From the NCBI RefSeq assembly GCF_002440555.1, contig NZ_DJUR01000040.1, forward strand, positions 1 to 31,250: DNA of 31,250 nt, written 5' to 3'. A program made the translations under genes and the position numbers. This stretch comes from Aerococcus sp. UBA6277 (GTDB lineage: Bacteria; Bacillota; Bacilli; Lactobacillales; Aerococcaceae). Below the pieces are notes generated by a model, which had not been told where the DNA came from, made no database searches, and worked only from the letters and a program-made list of their open reading frames with translations. Shown here piece after piece: positions 1-10,083 of the stretch (the stretch's first letter is position 1; every line of letters starts with the position of its first letter).

Positions 1-45
1 CTAACTTTTGGGGGCCTCTACACTCCAGGCGATTTTTTCTATTTC

Positions 46-1218
46 CTATACTTTTTGATTGGCAAATTCTGTTCGAATATCGGTCAGTAACTCTGGTTTG
101 CTGATAACATCAACACCTGTACGCGCCAGCGTTTCAACAACTCTCATCATCATGTCATAAGCAAACGGTGTTTGGGTGCAGTCTCTAAATTCAGGTGTAT
201 GTCCGATAACACGTTTACCGTCTGTGATTGAATAGTAGGAATGGATTGAAGGAACAACATGGCTAACATCCCCCATGTCAATTGATCCATTTTCCCCTAA
301 TTTTTCTGGGACCATTTCAATGCCTAAGTCGCCTGCATTTTCGTTGTAGACAGCAGACAATGTCTCATTCGTAATCATATCCTTGTAAATATTTTCAAAG
401 TTTGTGTGCTTCATGGTACAACCACTGGCAAGTGCTGCGGCCTTAGCACAGTTGATGATTTTTTCCGATAAAACTTCCATATAAGGCGTATCCAAGGCGC
501 GGACATAGAACTCAGCGCGTGTGTATTCAGGGATCACATTGGCTGCGTCTCCACCATGGGTGATAATCCCATGTACACGGGCAGATGACCGCATTTCTTG
601 GCGTAAGCTATTGATATTGTTAAATAGGTTTAACATAGCATCTAAGGCGTTAATCCCCTCTTCTGGCGCTTCTGCAGCATGAGCTGGTTTACCGAAAAAT
701 TCAAAAGCAATTGGGTGGATAGCCATTGAAGTCCCAGACATCGTATTTTCATCTGAAGGATGGGTACACATAGCCACATCTACGTCGTCAAAAACGCCTA
801 TATTAGTCATATCTACCTTAGTTCCAGTTGTTTCTTCTGCAGGCGTTCCTAAAACAACCACTCGGCCGCCAGTCTGGTTGATCACCTTAGATAAGGCGAT
901 ACCTGCACCAGTGTCTACAGTCCCAAGCATATTGTGGCCACAACCATGTCCGATTGAAGGTAAGGCGTCGTATTCAGACAAGTAAGCAATTGTTGGGCCA
1001 GGTTGACCTGAATCAAAAGTCGCTCTAAAGGCTGTATCAAAGCCAGCATATGGTGCTTCAACAGTGAAACCATGTTTCTCAAGCAATGCAATATGAGCCT
1101 TTGACGATTTAAATTCTTGATGGCCTAGTTCTGGATTGGCAAAAATATAATCGCTCAATTCTCTTAAGTCAGTTTCTAGGGCGCTAACTTCTTGATGTAA
1201 TATTTCTTTTACAGTCAT
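46..1218 (-). CDS. M20 family amidohydrolase, ACY1L2/PM20D2-like
   Basis: This 390-residue metallo-amidohydrolase probably cleaves an N-acyl or dipeptide-like amide in the cytoplasm. The metal-binding motif GHGCGHN is at residues 90-96 and the catalytic acid segment GTPAEE at 124-129. The pattern IAYLSEYDALP just before the histidine motif, and VFDDVDVAMCTHP after it, are typical of the ACY1L2/AbgB-like branch of M20, whose mammalian member PM20D2 cleaves dipeptides ending in Lys, Orn or Arg. No signal peptide is seen. The start has a GGAAG ribosome site. The gene lies 18 bases after the YfcC-type permease and shares its lysine riboswitch, so a lysine-releasing role is inferred from context. 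The exact substrate cannot be read from the sequence; p-aminobenzoyl-glutamate or another acyl amino acid is possible. Confidence 0.88.
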   Translation of the reverse strand: MTVKEILHQEVSALETDLRELSDYIFANPELGHQEFKSSKAHIALLEKHGFTVEAPYAGFDTAFRATFDSGQPGPTIAYLSEYDALPSIGHGCGHNMLGTVDTGAGIALSKVINQTGGRVVVLGTPAEETTGTKVDMTNIGVFDDVDVAMCTHPSDENTMSGTSMAIHPIAFEFFGKPAHAAEAPEEGINALDAMLNLFNNINSLRQEMRSSARVHGIITHGGDAANVIPEYTRAEFYVRALDTPYMEVLSEKIINCAKAAALASGCTMKHTNFENIYKDMITNETLSAVYNENAGDLGIEMVPEKLGENGSIDMGDVSHVVPSIHSYYSITDGKRVIGHTPEFRDCTQTPFAYDMMMRVVETLARTGVDVISKPELLTDIRTEFANQKV

Positions 1219-1236
1219 AAAATTTACTCTTCCTTT

Positions 1237-2652
1237 CTAGAATGGGCCATAGCTTACAAAATGGGCAAAGATTAAGAAAGCCAATCCGATTAAGATGTAT
1301 ACGGCAAGTAACGGCATGAACCATTTAAACCACTTGTTATATGGAATTTTAGCCAGTGACAATTCAGCCATTAGGACACCGGATGTTGGAATAATGGCAT
1401 CCATGAAACCTGACCCTAATTGAAAAGCAAGTACAGCTGTTTGCCTTGTGATATCTAGTGAGTCAGCGATTGGTAACATGATTGGCATAGTCGCCGCGGC
1501 TTGACCTGAACCAGATGGGATAAAGAAGTTAATCAATATTTGAATCACGTACATACCAACTGATCCTAAGATAGTTGGGAAAATGTTTACCACTTGTACA
1601 AGATTGTAAATAATTGTATCTAAGATCATTCCATTTTCCATGACTACTAAAATACCGCGGGCGAAAACAATGGCAAGTACTGAGAACATCATCTCAGCAG
1701 CACCAGAAACGAAGGTGTCGGCTATTTTACCAGTTGAAAGACCCCCGATTAAGGCTGAAACAACTGCCATGGTAAAGAACATTGCACCTAGTTCGTCAAT
1801 AAACCAACCAATCTGGAATACACCGTATACCATCATGGCAAAACCGAATAGTAAAGCCACAGAAATCCACTTGTGGCGTGCTGAAAAGGCTGGTAGTTCC
1901 TGTTCATTTAAATCGATATAGTCAGCTTGCGCTTTATCCGCAGCTTCTAAATCAGCTACGTCGCTTTTGCTTGGATCAGCTTTGACTTTTTTCGCATAAC
2001 GCATAATAAAAATCGTCGTTACAGCCCAAAGAACAATGAATAAGGCGATACGTAGGCCAACACCTGAGAACAATGGTAATTCAGCTAAGGCTTGGGCAAC
2101 ACCTACTGAGAATGGGTTCATAAAACCGGCGTTAAAGCCGACTGCAGCCCCAAGAATTAAAACGGCAATCCCAGTCATGGCATCGTAGCCTAAAGCTCTA
2201 GCTAGTGCGATACCGATTGGGATGAAGAGGATAATTTCCTCTGATAAACCTAAAGTGGCACCACCTAAACCAGTCACAAAAACAAGAATAGGAATGAAGA
2301 CTTGCTCGCGTCCTTTTAAGGTACGGACTAAACGACCCATTAAGGCTTCAAGAATGCCTGTTTCGTTAATTAATTTAAATGATCCACCTGTGATAAAGAG
2401 GAAGAATACGATAGATCCTACCTCAATAAAAGCTTGCGGTAAGGCCAGAATCAACTTGAAGGGATTTTGTGGGCTAGAATCAATAAAATGGAAAGAATCT
2501 GGTACTAAAACAGTTCGATCATCGACCAGCATTCGTTCAAACTCCCCTGCTGGAATAAACCAGGTTAAGACCATCATGATGACCATGATTGAAAATAAAA
2601 GCACTAATGCATTCGGCATGTGTAACTTTTTTGGAAAAAGTTTTGACTTCAT
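1237..2652 (-). CDS. YfcC family membrane transporter, candidate lysine or lysyl-peptide permease
   Basis: This 471-residue polytopic protein belongs to the YfcC/DcuC-like superfamily of secondary carriers, which includes annotated arginine/ornithine antiporter relatives. It opens with a short basic tail and a first membrane helix ending in the WFIPAGEFER element common in the family. About ten to twelve hydrophobic segments follow. A soluble acidic loop lies near residues 225-260, and the PSGSGQAAATMPIM segment lies near 380-395. The gene is first in a two-gene operon behind a lysine riboswitch and its terminator, so expression should fall when lysine is abundant. That predicts uptake of lysine or a lysine-containing compound; the M20 enzyme next door favours the second. 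The substrate is inferred, not seen. Ribosome site AAAGGAG precedes the ATG. Confidence 0.85.
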   Translation of the reverse strand: MKSKLFPKKLHMPNALVLLFSIMVIMMVLTWFIPAGEFERMLVDDRTVLVPDSFHFIDSSPQNPFKLILALPQAFIEVGSIVFFLFITGGSFKLINETGILEALMGRLVRTLKGREQVFIPILVFVTGLGGATLGLSEEIILFIPIGIALARALGYDAMTGIAVLILGAAVGFNAGFMNPFSVGVAQALAELPLFSGVGLRIALFIVLWAVTTIFIMRYAKKVKADPSKSDVADLEAADKAQADYIDLNEQELPAFSARHKWISVALLFGFAMMVYGVFQIGWFIDELGAMFFTMAVVSALIGGLSTGKIADTFVSGAAEMMFSVLAIVFARGILVVMENGMILDTIIYNLVQVVNIFPTILGSVGMYVIQILINFFIPSGSGQAAATMPIMLPIADSLDITRQTAVLAFQLGSGFMDAIIPTSGVLMAELSLAKIPYNKWFKWFMPLLAVYILIGLAFLIFAHFVSYGPF

Positions 2653-2679
2653 AAAAAAGCTCCTTTAATAAAATTCAAT

Positions 2680-2717
2680 AAAAAAATACCAAGGCAAGCA
2701 AAAGCTCGACTTGGTAT
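2680..2717 (-). terminator. Intrinsic terminator of the lysine riboswitch
   Basis: On the minus strand an 8-bp stem ATACCAAG/CTTGGTAT closes a loop and is followed by a run of seven T. It sits between the aptamer and the yfcC start, about 30 bases before the ATG. The loop carries CTTTTGC, which is complementary to GCAAAAG at about 2738-2744, just after the aptamer. Pairing of these two would open the terminator, so the layout fits a transcriptional off-switch. Confidence 0.88.
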
Positions 2718-2750
2718 CGGTTGAATACAGAAATCACTTTTGCCCGCAAA

Positions 2751-2898
2751 GTAGAAAGCGCTCCTGGAAGGAATTGGGCATTCCTTTTTGGCAGTGATGC
2801 ATTTTTTTAATACACCCCCAACAGTAAATCATACTGTTTCGGCTAATAACCCTTTCTCCAAATGGATACTGATGTGATTAGCGGCCTCTTTCTATTCC
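2751..2898 (-). promoter_or_regulatory. Lysine riboswitch (L-box) aptamer
   Basis: Read on the minus strand, the segment carries the landmark blocks of the lysine riboswitch in the right order: AGAGGCCGC, AGTATCCATTTGGAGAAAGG, AGCCGAAACAGT, a GGGGGTGTATTA/TGCATCACTGCC region, and a closing helix that pairs GAAAG at the 5' end with CTTTC at the 3' end. The length, about 148 nt, is normal for the class. The known class binds L-lysine and usually lowers expression of lysine synthesis or transport genes. Here it controls the YfcC-type permease and the M20 amidohydrolase. Confidence 0.93.
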
Positions 2899-2919
2899 GC
2901 ATTTATTCATTTAAGTCTA

Positions 2920-2948
2920 ATCTTATGAAATAAAAGGTACAATATCAA
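2920..2948 (-). promoter_or_regulatory. Promoter of the lysine-riboswitch operon
   Basis: TTGATA, a 17-base spacer and TAAGAT on the minus strand resemble a sigma-A promoter. It would start transcription near 2913, about 15 bases before the aptamer, which is the expected spacing. Confidence 0.7.
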
Positions 2949-3017
2949 GAAATTTTACAATCGATGTTATATGCTATTGTACATTCATGACAAAAATTCG
3001 TTAAACTAAGCCAAAAA

Positions 3018-3695
3018 CTATAAATCATATATTTCATTTAAGTGCGCAATATCATAGGTTGGCATTACTGGATCTTTTACTTCTTTCCTTTTTGGGTTAT
3101 ACCAAATGGTGTCGATTCCAGCATTAATACCTCCTTGAATATCTGACGTAAGCGAATCTCCAATAATGGCTGTTTCTTCTTTATTAAAATATGGGATTCT
3201 TGAGAATACTGTATTAAAGAAATTTATACTAGGCTTTTGAGCATTCAGTTCCTCAGATATGAACACATCTTTAAAGTACGGCATCAAACCAGATTTTTGT
3301 AAACGATAAGATTGCGTCTCAGCAATTCCATTGGTAACGATAAATAAATTTGCCTGTTTAGAAAGTGAATTCACTAGTTCCAAACTATTTTCAACAGGTT
3401 TTATACCTTCTTTTAGATACTGCCGATAATTTCTTTCCATTTCAACACTATCCACTTCAATTCCTAGTTGATTGAAGAAAATACCAAATCTACCATTTAC
3501 AACTTGTTCTGAGGTTAAAATCCCTTGTTCGAATTGGCGCCAGCGACTTTGATTCATGGTATTATACATTTTCTCAGTTTCCTCATTATAAGGAATATCC
3601 ATAGACTCAAATAAAAATTTCAATGCAACCTTTTGCGCATCTTGAAAATCTAATAAGGTATCATCTACATCAAATAATAAGTTTTTATACTTCAT
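3018..3695 (-). CDS. YjjG-like HAD-family nucleotidase
   Basis: This 225-residue soluble HAD phosphatase has its catalytic motif DVDDT at residues 9-13, where D9 is the nucleophile and D11 the acid/base. Motif II is in the FIVTNGIAET stretch near residue 120, and motif III/IV is GDSLTSDIQGG near 180-190. The helical C1 cap between motifs I and II and the whole length match the YjjG/YfnB group. Those enzymes dephosphorylate pyrimidine nucleoside monophosphates, including noncanonical ones, and are treated as house-cleaning enzymes. An AGAGG ribosome site lies before the ATG. The gene is alone between the lysine operon leader and the alpha/beta hydrolase, both on the same strand. The specific substrate cannot be told from sequence. 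Confidence 0.85.
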   Translation of the reverse strand: MKYKNLLFDVDDTLLDFQDAQKVALKFLFESMDIPYNEETEKMYNTMNQSRWRQFEQGILTSEQVVNGRFGIFFNQLGIEVDSVEMERNYRQYLKEGIKPVENSLELVNSLSKQANLFIVTNGIAETQSYRLQKSGLMPYFKDVFISEELNAQKPSINFFNTVFSRIPYFNKEETAIIGDSLTSDIQGGINAGIDTIWYNPKRKEVKDPVMPTYDIAHLNEIYDL

Positions 3696-3742
3696 ATTTA
3701 CCTCTTTTTATTATCCTAAACCCATAGTATCATCCTAAGCGC

Positions 3743-4672
3743 TCAGGAATAAACGCCTTTTAAGATGATTTCTTTCAACCAATTTTCAGCTAGCGGTAGC
3801 CATTGCGCGGCAGTTTTATTCACTTGATTGGGCATGGTTGCAGAAAGCTCGTTAGCCACTGAAAGGCCGTGTGGTCCTTCTTGGAAAATATGCATTTCAA
3901 ACGGAATTTGATTTTCTTCTAATGCTAAGGCTAGTGATAAGGAATCACGTACATTAACAACATCATCTTCACGTGTCGCCCAAATAAAAGTTGGTGCAGT
4001 ATGTTCATTCACAGTAGCTGGGACAGAATAACGTTCAATTTCTGCTTCACTAGGTAGTGGTTTTCCAAAGCAAACTAAAGATATAGCTGTTGCATAGGCC
4101 TTGATATTTGGGTCAGGATTGGCAATGTTTTGGTGATAATAATAGGCAATATCAGTTAGGGCGTAGGCAGAAATATTAAATGCTGGTTTCAAGGCTTTGC
4201 CCTTCAAATTTGTTGCATTTTGAATCACATCTTCATGCCATACATTACTGTACATCCCGGTATTGTGACCACCAGCAGAAAATCCTGCTAGGCCAATCTT
4301 ATCAGTATCAATGCGCCACTCAGTCGCATATTGATGCAAAATTTCAAATGCCTTAGCAGTTTCTTGTAGCGCATGGGGGAAAATAACATCAGATTTAACC
4401 GGAAATTGCCCTTCTGCAATGATTTCTGCAGTTGTTTTCCCTTGCCCATAGACCGAATATCGCAAGACAAATGCGTGAAAGCCCATAGCATTAAATGCCA
4501 ATGCCACTGGTTCAGCTTCTCTATCTGAACAGTACATATATGAACCACCGGGACAGATAATCACGGCCGGTCGTTCAATGTTCACATTACTTGTGCGGAT
4601 TGGATCAATCACGTAGCTAGTTAAGGTCACATCATCACGATCATTATATAGCTTTATTACTTCTTTTTGCAT
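3743..4672 (-). CDS. Alpha/beta hydrolase, esterase/acetylxylan-esterase-like
   Basis: This is a 309-residue cytoplasmic alpha/beta hydrolase. The oxyanion strand-loop PAVIICPGGSYMYCSDRE is near residues 35-52, the nucleophile elbow GFSAGGH centres on S132, an acidic residue lies in the TREDDVVNVRDS segment near 235-245, and the catalytic histidine is in EGPHGLS near 265. The layout matches the BD-FAE/Axe-type small esterases that remove acyl groups from sugars or other small substrates. No signal peptide is seen, so the substrate must be intracellular. It lies just after the galT terminator on the same strand, in a region otherwise devoted to sugar genes; this hints at, but does not prove, a role in deacetylating imported sugars. 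Start chosen at an ATG with GGAGA upstream. Confidence 0.8.
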   Translation of the reverse strand: MQKEVIKLYNDRDDVTLTSYVIDPIRTSNVNIERPAVIICPGGSYMYCSDREAEPVALAFNAMGFHAFVLRYSVYGQGKTTAEIIAEGQFPVKSDVIFPHALQETAKAFEILHQYATEWRIDTDKIGLAGFSAGGHNTGMYSNVWHEDVIQNATNLKGKALKPAFNISAYALTDIAYYYHQNIANPDPNIKAYATAISLVCFGKPLPSEAEIERYSVPATVNEHTAPTFIWATREDDVVNVRDSLSLALALEENQIPFEMHIFQEGPHGLSVANELSATMPNQVNKTAAQWLPLAENWLKEIILKGVYS

Positions 4673-4732
4673 CAGACGTTCTCTCCTCTAAATTTCATTA
4701 ATGCCATTATAGCATTTGATTTTCATTAGAGA

Positions 4733-4776
4733 AAAAGAAAACCCCCGTCTCCAAATAGCAAGAAACGGGGGCATGA
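4733..4776 (-). terminator. Terminator after galT
   Basis: On the minus strand GCCCCCGTTTC and GAGACGGGGG form a GC-rich stem followed by TTTTCTTTTT. It lies directly after the stop of the galT reading frame. Confidence 0.85.
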
Positions 4777-4781
4777 AAAAT

Positions 4782-6262
4782 TTAAGAAACGATACCTACC
4801 GATTGAATAAATCGATTAAAGCCATCTTTTCCTGCTGGTGTATCTTTATACACACCAGCATCTTCTAAGACGCGTACAAAAACATTTGCAATTTCATCTT
4901 TTAAAATAGTATGCACTGTATCTGGAGTAAACGTATGGTGATAATTTTGCTTTAATTCTTGTGCCCATGTTAAATGGTAAGCTGCAATATTATTTTCTTT
5001 ATCTAATAGATAGTCAGCAACCGCCGAGATTTCATCTTTTAAGCGTGGTGGTAATATAGCTAAGCCCATTACTTCAATTAAACCGATATTTTCCTGTTTA
5101 ATATGTTGCACATCTTGATGTGGATGATAAACGCCATCTGGATATTGTGATGAAGTATGATTATCACGTAAAACCAAATCTAGTTCGAATTTGTCCCCAT
5201 TTTTGCGGGCGATAGGTGTAATTGTATGATGAGCTTCGTCCCCTGTATATGCAATTACATCTAGATTTGGATCTTCATATGTTTGCCAAGCCAGTCGGAT
5301 TTTATCGGCCAAGGTCACCAAATCTCCGCGCTCTTTTCCTTGTAGACGTATCACAGACATGGGCCATTTGACAATCCCAGCTTGGATGTTTGGGTAACCT
5401 TCAAACGTGAATTGACTTTCAAAGGGCGCCTTAGCCATAGGGAAATCATGACGTCCCGTTTGATAATGATTATGCGTTAGAATTGAACCTCCTACAATCG
5501 GCAAATCGGCATTAGATCCAGCAAAATATCCAGGAAAAATAGCTACAATGTCTAATAATTGTTCAAATGTTTGTTTTGAAATGACCATGGGGACATGCTG
5601 TGTGTTTAATACAATACTATGCTCATTGAAATAGGCATATGGTGAATATTGGAACCCCCACTTCTCATCCCTAATTGAAGACGAATAATTCTGTGGTTAG
5701 CGCGCGCCGGATGGTTGATTCTGCCTTGATATCCTTCATTTTCCATGCATAGCTGGCAAAGAGGATAACTAGAAGATTGCGCTTTTTTGGCGGCAGCGAT
5801 TGCCTTGGGATCTTTTTCAGGTTTTGATAGGTTAATGGTAATTTCCACTGGTCCATAGGCCGTTTGACTTGTATACGCAATGTTCTTAGCAATGGCCCCT
5901 ACTTTAATATAGTCATTACGTTGACTCAGCGCATAAAATTCCTGGATTGCCTCTTCTGGAGAAATTTGATAGGTATCCCAAAAGTGTTGATTTAAAACAC
6001 TAGGGGCTGGAGTGATAAAATCCATTAATGCAGCGCCTAAAGTATCTCGCTCTTCTGTTAAATCCCCTACTTTTCCGTTGTCAACAGCAACATCTACTAA
6101 GGCATCACTTAAGGAAATAAGGGTGGTTCTAGCTGTTTCTTGATTGGCACCTGCTTCACCAGTTAATGCTAAGATTCGATCGCGTAAATAAAAATGATCG
6201 TCTATTGTATAATCACTATTTTCAATAACCTGTGTAACAAAGGCATCAATTAGTTTTGCCAT
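4782..6262 (-). pseudogene. galT: galT, class II galactose-1-phosphate uridylyltransferase, frameshifted
   Basis: Two adjoining minus-strand frames together encode a full class II GalT of the Leloir pathway. The upstream part (to about 5670) has the N-terminal region ending in a CQLCMENEGYQGR motif and [15 protein letters not shown]. The downstream part resumes with [18 protein letters not shown] and contains [19 protein letters not shown] with the active-site histidines. The frame breaks at the three-C run at 5669-5671 (GGG on the coding strand); adding one G restores one frame through both parts. The span is 1481 bases, one short of 494 codons, so a single-base deletion explains everything. 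The enzyme would be cut after about 200 residues. The start, with AAGGAG, lies four bases from the galK stop, as in a coupled galKT operon. A sequencing error in a homopolymer is the alternative. Confidence 0.9.
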
Positions 6263-6266
6263 GTCA

Positions 6267-6625
6267 TCATCTCCTTGTTAGTACACGCGCGCCACTTGAG
6301 ATTTCTGCGATATAAAATTGTGGTGGATAGCCGATTGTTTCAGTATATACACATCCTACTTGCTCTTTAAAAGCATCCACCTTGTCTTTTGCGACGATGG
6401 CAATGCCACATCCTCCAAAGCCTGCGCCCGTCATACGCGCGCCTAATACACCCTCCTGTGCCCATGCTGTATGGACCAAGGTATCTAGCTCGATTCCGGT
6501 AACTTCATAATCGTGTTCTAATGATACATGGGAGGCATTCATTAAGCGACCAAATGCTAATAGATCCCCAGTTTGCAATGCTTGTCGTGCAAGTGACGTT
6601 CGTTGGTTTTCCCAAACATCAAAAG
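6267..6625 (-). pseudogene. galK: galK, C-terminal fragment of galactokinase
   Basis: About 118 residues match the end of galactokinase, a GHMP kinase that phosphorylates galactose at C1. The stretch begins with VWENQRT, continues through [20 protein letters not shown], and contains the GHMP motif 3 region [12 protein letters not shown]. The usual protein is about 390 residues, so some 270 N-terminal residues, with the galactose-binding signature and the ATP-binding GHMP motif, are missing. Upstream of about 6625 the sequence is not galactokinase but the opposite-strand galR remnant. A deletion has therefore joined the two divergent genes and removed the promoter between them. No functional kinase can be made, and galT downstream has lost its promoter. 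Confidence 0.88.
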
Positions 6626-7468
6626 ACGACGAATATACCAAAACAGCGACAAAAAATTGCTGTTGTCCAATGGTATAGTGAGCAAGAAGAATTAAATGAT
6701 TTATATTATTACGCTATTCGGATTGGGATAGAAAAACGTGCCGAAGATTTAACCTATGATATTGTCCGTTATTTCAATAATCAAATTATTCAAATTGCTG
6801 ATGATATTGCTGGAATTATTGCCATCGGTAAATTTTCTAATCAACAAATTAAACGGTTAGAGTCCTATAATCGCAAATTGGTTTTTGTGGATTCAGATAC
6901 CTTAAATGCTGGTCATCCCTGTGTGACAACTGATTTTGATAATGCCGTGATTCAAGTATTAGATTATTTTATGCAGCATGGGTTAACATCAATAGGTATG
7001 ATTGCCGGTGAAGAGAAAACGACAGATGGTAAGGAACAGTTAATTGATCAACGGTTCAGAACTTTCCGAAACTATGCATCTGAACTTGGTGTTTACCATG
7101 CAAAATATACGTATATTGGTGATTTTTCAGCACAAGCTGGGTATGATTTGATGAAACAGGCCATCACTGAACATGGAGAAGCCCTTCCACAAGCTTTCTT
7201 TGTGGCCAATGATACATTAGCTATTGGTGCTTTACGTGCCCTTCAGGAGGCGCGTATTGCTGTCCCTGAACGGGTGAGCCTTATTTCATTTAATGATACC
7301 CCGTTGACGAAACAGATTTTCCCCGCCCTATCCAGTGTGACCGTTTTTACCGAGGAAATGGGTCGAATTGCTGTGGATACCCTGAATCGTCAATTGATAA
7401 ACCCGGAAGTAGTACCTACTATGACTAGACTTGCCACTCGGTTAACAATACGTGATTCTAGTGTATAA
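6620..7468 (+). pseudogene. galR-like LacI-family regulator lacking its DNA-binding domain
   Basis: From about residue [18 protein letters not shown] to the end there are roughly 270 residues of a LacI/GalR effector-binding domain. Landmarks are VFVDSDTLNAGHPCVTTDFD, SIGMIAGEE, FFVANDTLAIGALRALQEA and VSLISFNDTPLTKQIFPALSSV. The N-terminal helix-turn-helix and hinge, about 55-60 residues, are absent. The open frame extends left to 6521 only because it runs through antisense galK. The domain resembles GalR regulators of lactic acid bacteria, and the divergent arrangement with galK-galT supports that identity. Without the DNA-binding domain, start codon and promoter it should be inactive. The right end is intact and runs into a bidirectional terminator. 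Confidence 0.87.
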
Positions 7469-7470
7469 AT

Positions 7471-7518
7471 ATCAAAAAAAGGTAACCACAAACGATTGCG
7501 GTTACCCTTTTTGATATT
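7471..7518. terminator. Bidirectional terminator between galR and dexB
   Basis: GGTAACC and GGTTACC form a stem, extended by CAA/TTG across one mismatch. A-rich sequence lies to the left and TTTTT to the right. It can end the plus-strand galR remnant and the minus-strand dexB. Confidence 0.85.
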
Positions 7519-7524
7519 ATTTTT

Positions 7525-9150
<1,626 letters not shown>

Positions 9151-9190
9151 TTATGATGTTTTATGTTGTTAAGTCCATTCTACCAGTTTG

Positions 9191-9204
9191 TGCAAGCGCT
9201 TGCA
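9191..9204. promoter_or_regulatory. cre / LacI-type operator upstream of dexB
   Basis: TGCAAGCGCTTGCA is a perfect 14-bp palindrome matching the CcpA cre pattern TGNNANCGNTNNCA. It lies about 53 bases before the dexB start and overlaps TTGCAC, a possible -35 with a weak TTAACA -10 after 17 bases. CcpA repression is the simplest reading; a sugar-specific LacI-family repressor could also bind such a palindrome. Confidence 0.75.
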
Positions 9205-9215
9205 CCAATAATATC

Positions 9216-9248
9216 AAAAATAGCTGGGAAGTTTTGTCCCCAGCTAAG
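9216..9248 (-). terminator. Terminator after the msmK remnant
   Basis: On the minus strand AGCTGGG and CCCAGCT form a stem around a ten-base loop, followed by ATTTTT. It separates the msm remnants from dexB. Confidence 0.82.
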
Positions 9249-9262
9249 ATATGCTTCGCATA

Positions 9263-9609
9263 TTAACGAATTGCTTGTTCTGTTGCCAAGTCGAAGAAAT
9301 GTCCCTTCGTAATGTTAAAGGTTAGGGCAACTTTGTCACCCGCTTCAAATGTGTCACGAGTAGATACGCGTGCAACGTATTCAGTTTCACCTAATTTTAG
9401 GTATAACATGGTTTCAGAACCAAGTAATTCAGAAACGACTATCTCACCTGTCACGGTATCCTCTGGGTAGGCTTCAATAGCAATGTTAGTATCCAAAATA
9501 TCTTCTGGACGAATACCGAAAATGACTTCTTTACCCAGGTAACCACGGTCGCGTAAGATTTTAGCTTGCCCTTCTGGTATAGCAATGTCCAAACCATCTT
9601 GAAGTGATA
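9263..9609 (-). pseudogene. msmK/ugpC-type sugar ABC ATPase, C-terminal fragment
   Basis: About 115 residues from LQDGLDIAIPEGQ to the stop match the C-terminal TOBE/regulatory domain of MsmK-type ATPases, with VIFGIRPEDI, GEIVVSELLGSETMLYLKLG and GHFFDLATEQAI. The Walker A, signature and Walker B parts, about 260 residues, are absent. Immediately upstream, around 9605-9612, the sequence switches into another frame that encodes part of an MsmF-type permease. A deletion has therefore removed the end of msmF, everything between (in the known operon msmG and gtfA) and most of msmK. The fragment cannot act as an ATPase. Confidence 0.86.
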
Positions 9610-9895
9610 ATTGGCATAGCCACACCTTGCCATAAAAGGACAAAGATAGCTGCAAATACGGCGCCACTAGTTGAACCTAGTAGAGACTCTTGTAACCAGC
9701 CAATATTCAATGCTTGACCAATAGCCGGTAAACCATAGTTAAATACCTGTTTACAAATTAACGATACGGTCAATCCGGAGAGCACTGCTGAAAAGAAATA
9801 CTAGGCTCTAAAAAAGGTGCATCCCTTGATTTTTGAATTTAACAACCGGGCAATTAAAAAGGCCCAACCCCAATATTTATTAATTATTTTTTTCA
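9606..9895 (-). pseudogene. msmF-type sugar ABC permease, internally deleted
   Basis: An ATG at 9895, with GGGGG upstream, starts MKKIINKYWGWAFLIARLL, the usual first cytoplasmic and membrane segment of a CUT1 permease. The frame soon reaches a TAG near 9801. Beyond it the same frame carries YFFSAVLSGLTVSLI and then NYGLPAIGQALNIGW and FAAIFVLLWQGVAMP, which are internal parts of MsmF-type permeases. Long pieces are missing, including probably the segment between the first helix and the TAG, the segment around CKQVFNYG, and everything after AMP, where the frame joins the msmK remnant. The gene is dead. The order msmE-msmF-msmK-dexB matches the known msm operon. Confidence 0.82.
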
Positions 9896-9909
9896 TGTGA
9901 TTTTTCCCC

Positions 9910-10083
9910 CTAGTCTAGGTCTGCTTTCATTGGATTGAAGAAGGCATTCAGTTCATCCGCTAAAGCTTCTATATCTTGCCTCATTAAGTAGTTGGCTGTT
10001 GCGGTGAAGAAATCATCTTCACTCGTCCAATGTTGCGCCATCCATACATAATGTTTGTCAGTGAAGGCTAGTTCATTTAAGGC
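9910..10083 (-). pseudogene. Sugar ABC binding protein (msmE-type), C-terminal fragment
   Basis: About 55 residues from ALNELAFTDKHYVWMAQHW to NAFFNPMKADLD look like the C-terminus of an extracellular sugar-binding protein: an aromatic-rich segment, a stretch resembling DFFTATANYLM, and a final helix with FFNPMK. The stop lies 14 bases before the msmF start, as expected for msmE. The open frame runs further upstream into a terminator hairpin, which is not part of the gene. The rest, about 350 residues with the lipoprotein signal, is missing. Identity is moderately sure because the fragment is short; gene order is the main support. Confidence 0.62.

Noticed and set aside
1..48. After the M20 stop codon the frame stays open for 14 more codons to a TAG at 1-3.
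   Set aside because: The protein already has a full family length and the extra residues show no recognisable family motif; readthrough is not supported.
1640..2668. Plus-strand open frames of 93 and 148 codons inside yfcC.
   Set aside because: Composition is that of antisense membrane-protein sequence and they have no start context.
6521..6619. Plus-strand start of the GalR frame inside galK, giving an apparent 315-residue regulator.
   Set aside because: The first 35-40 residues are antisense galactokinase and not a helix-turn-helix; the gene is a truncated remnant.
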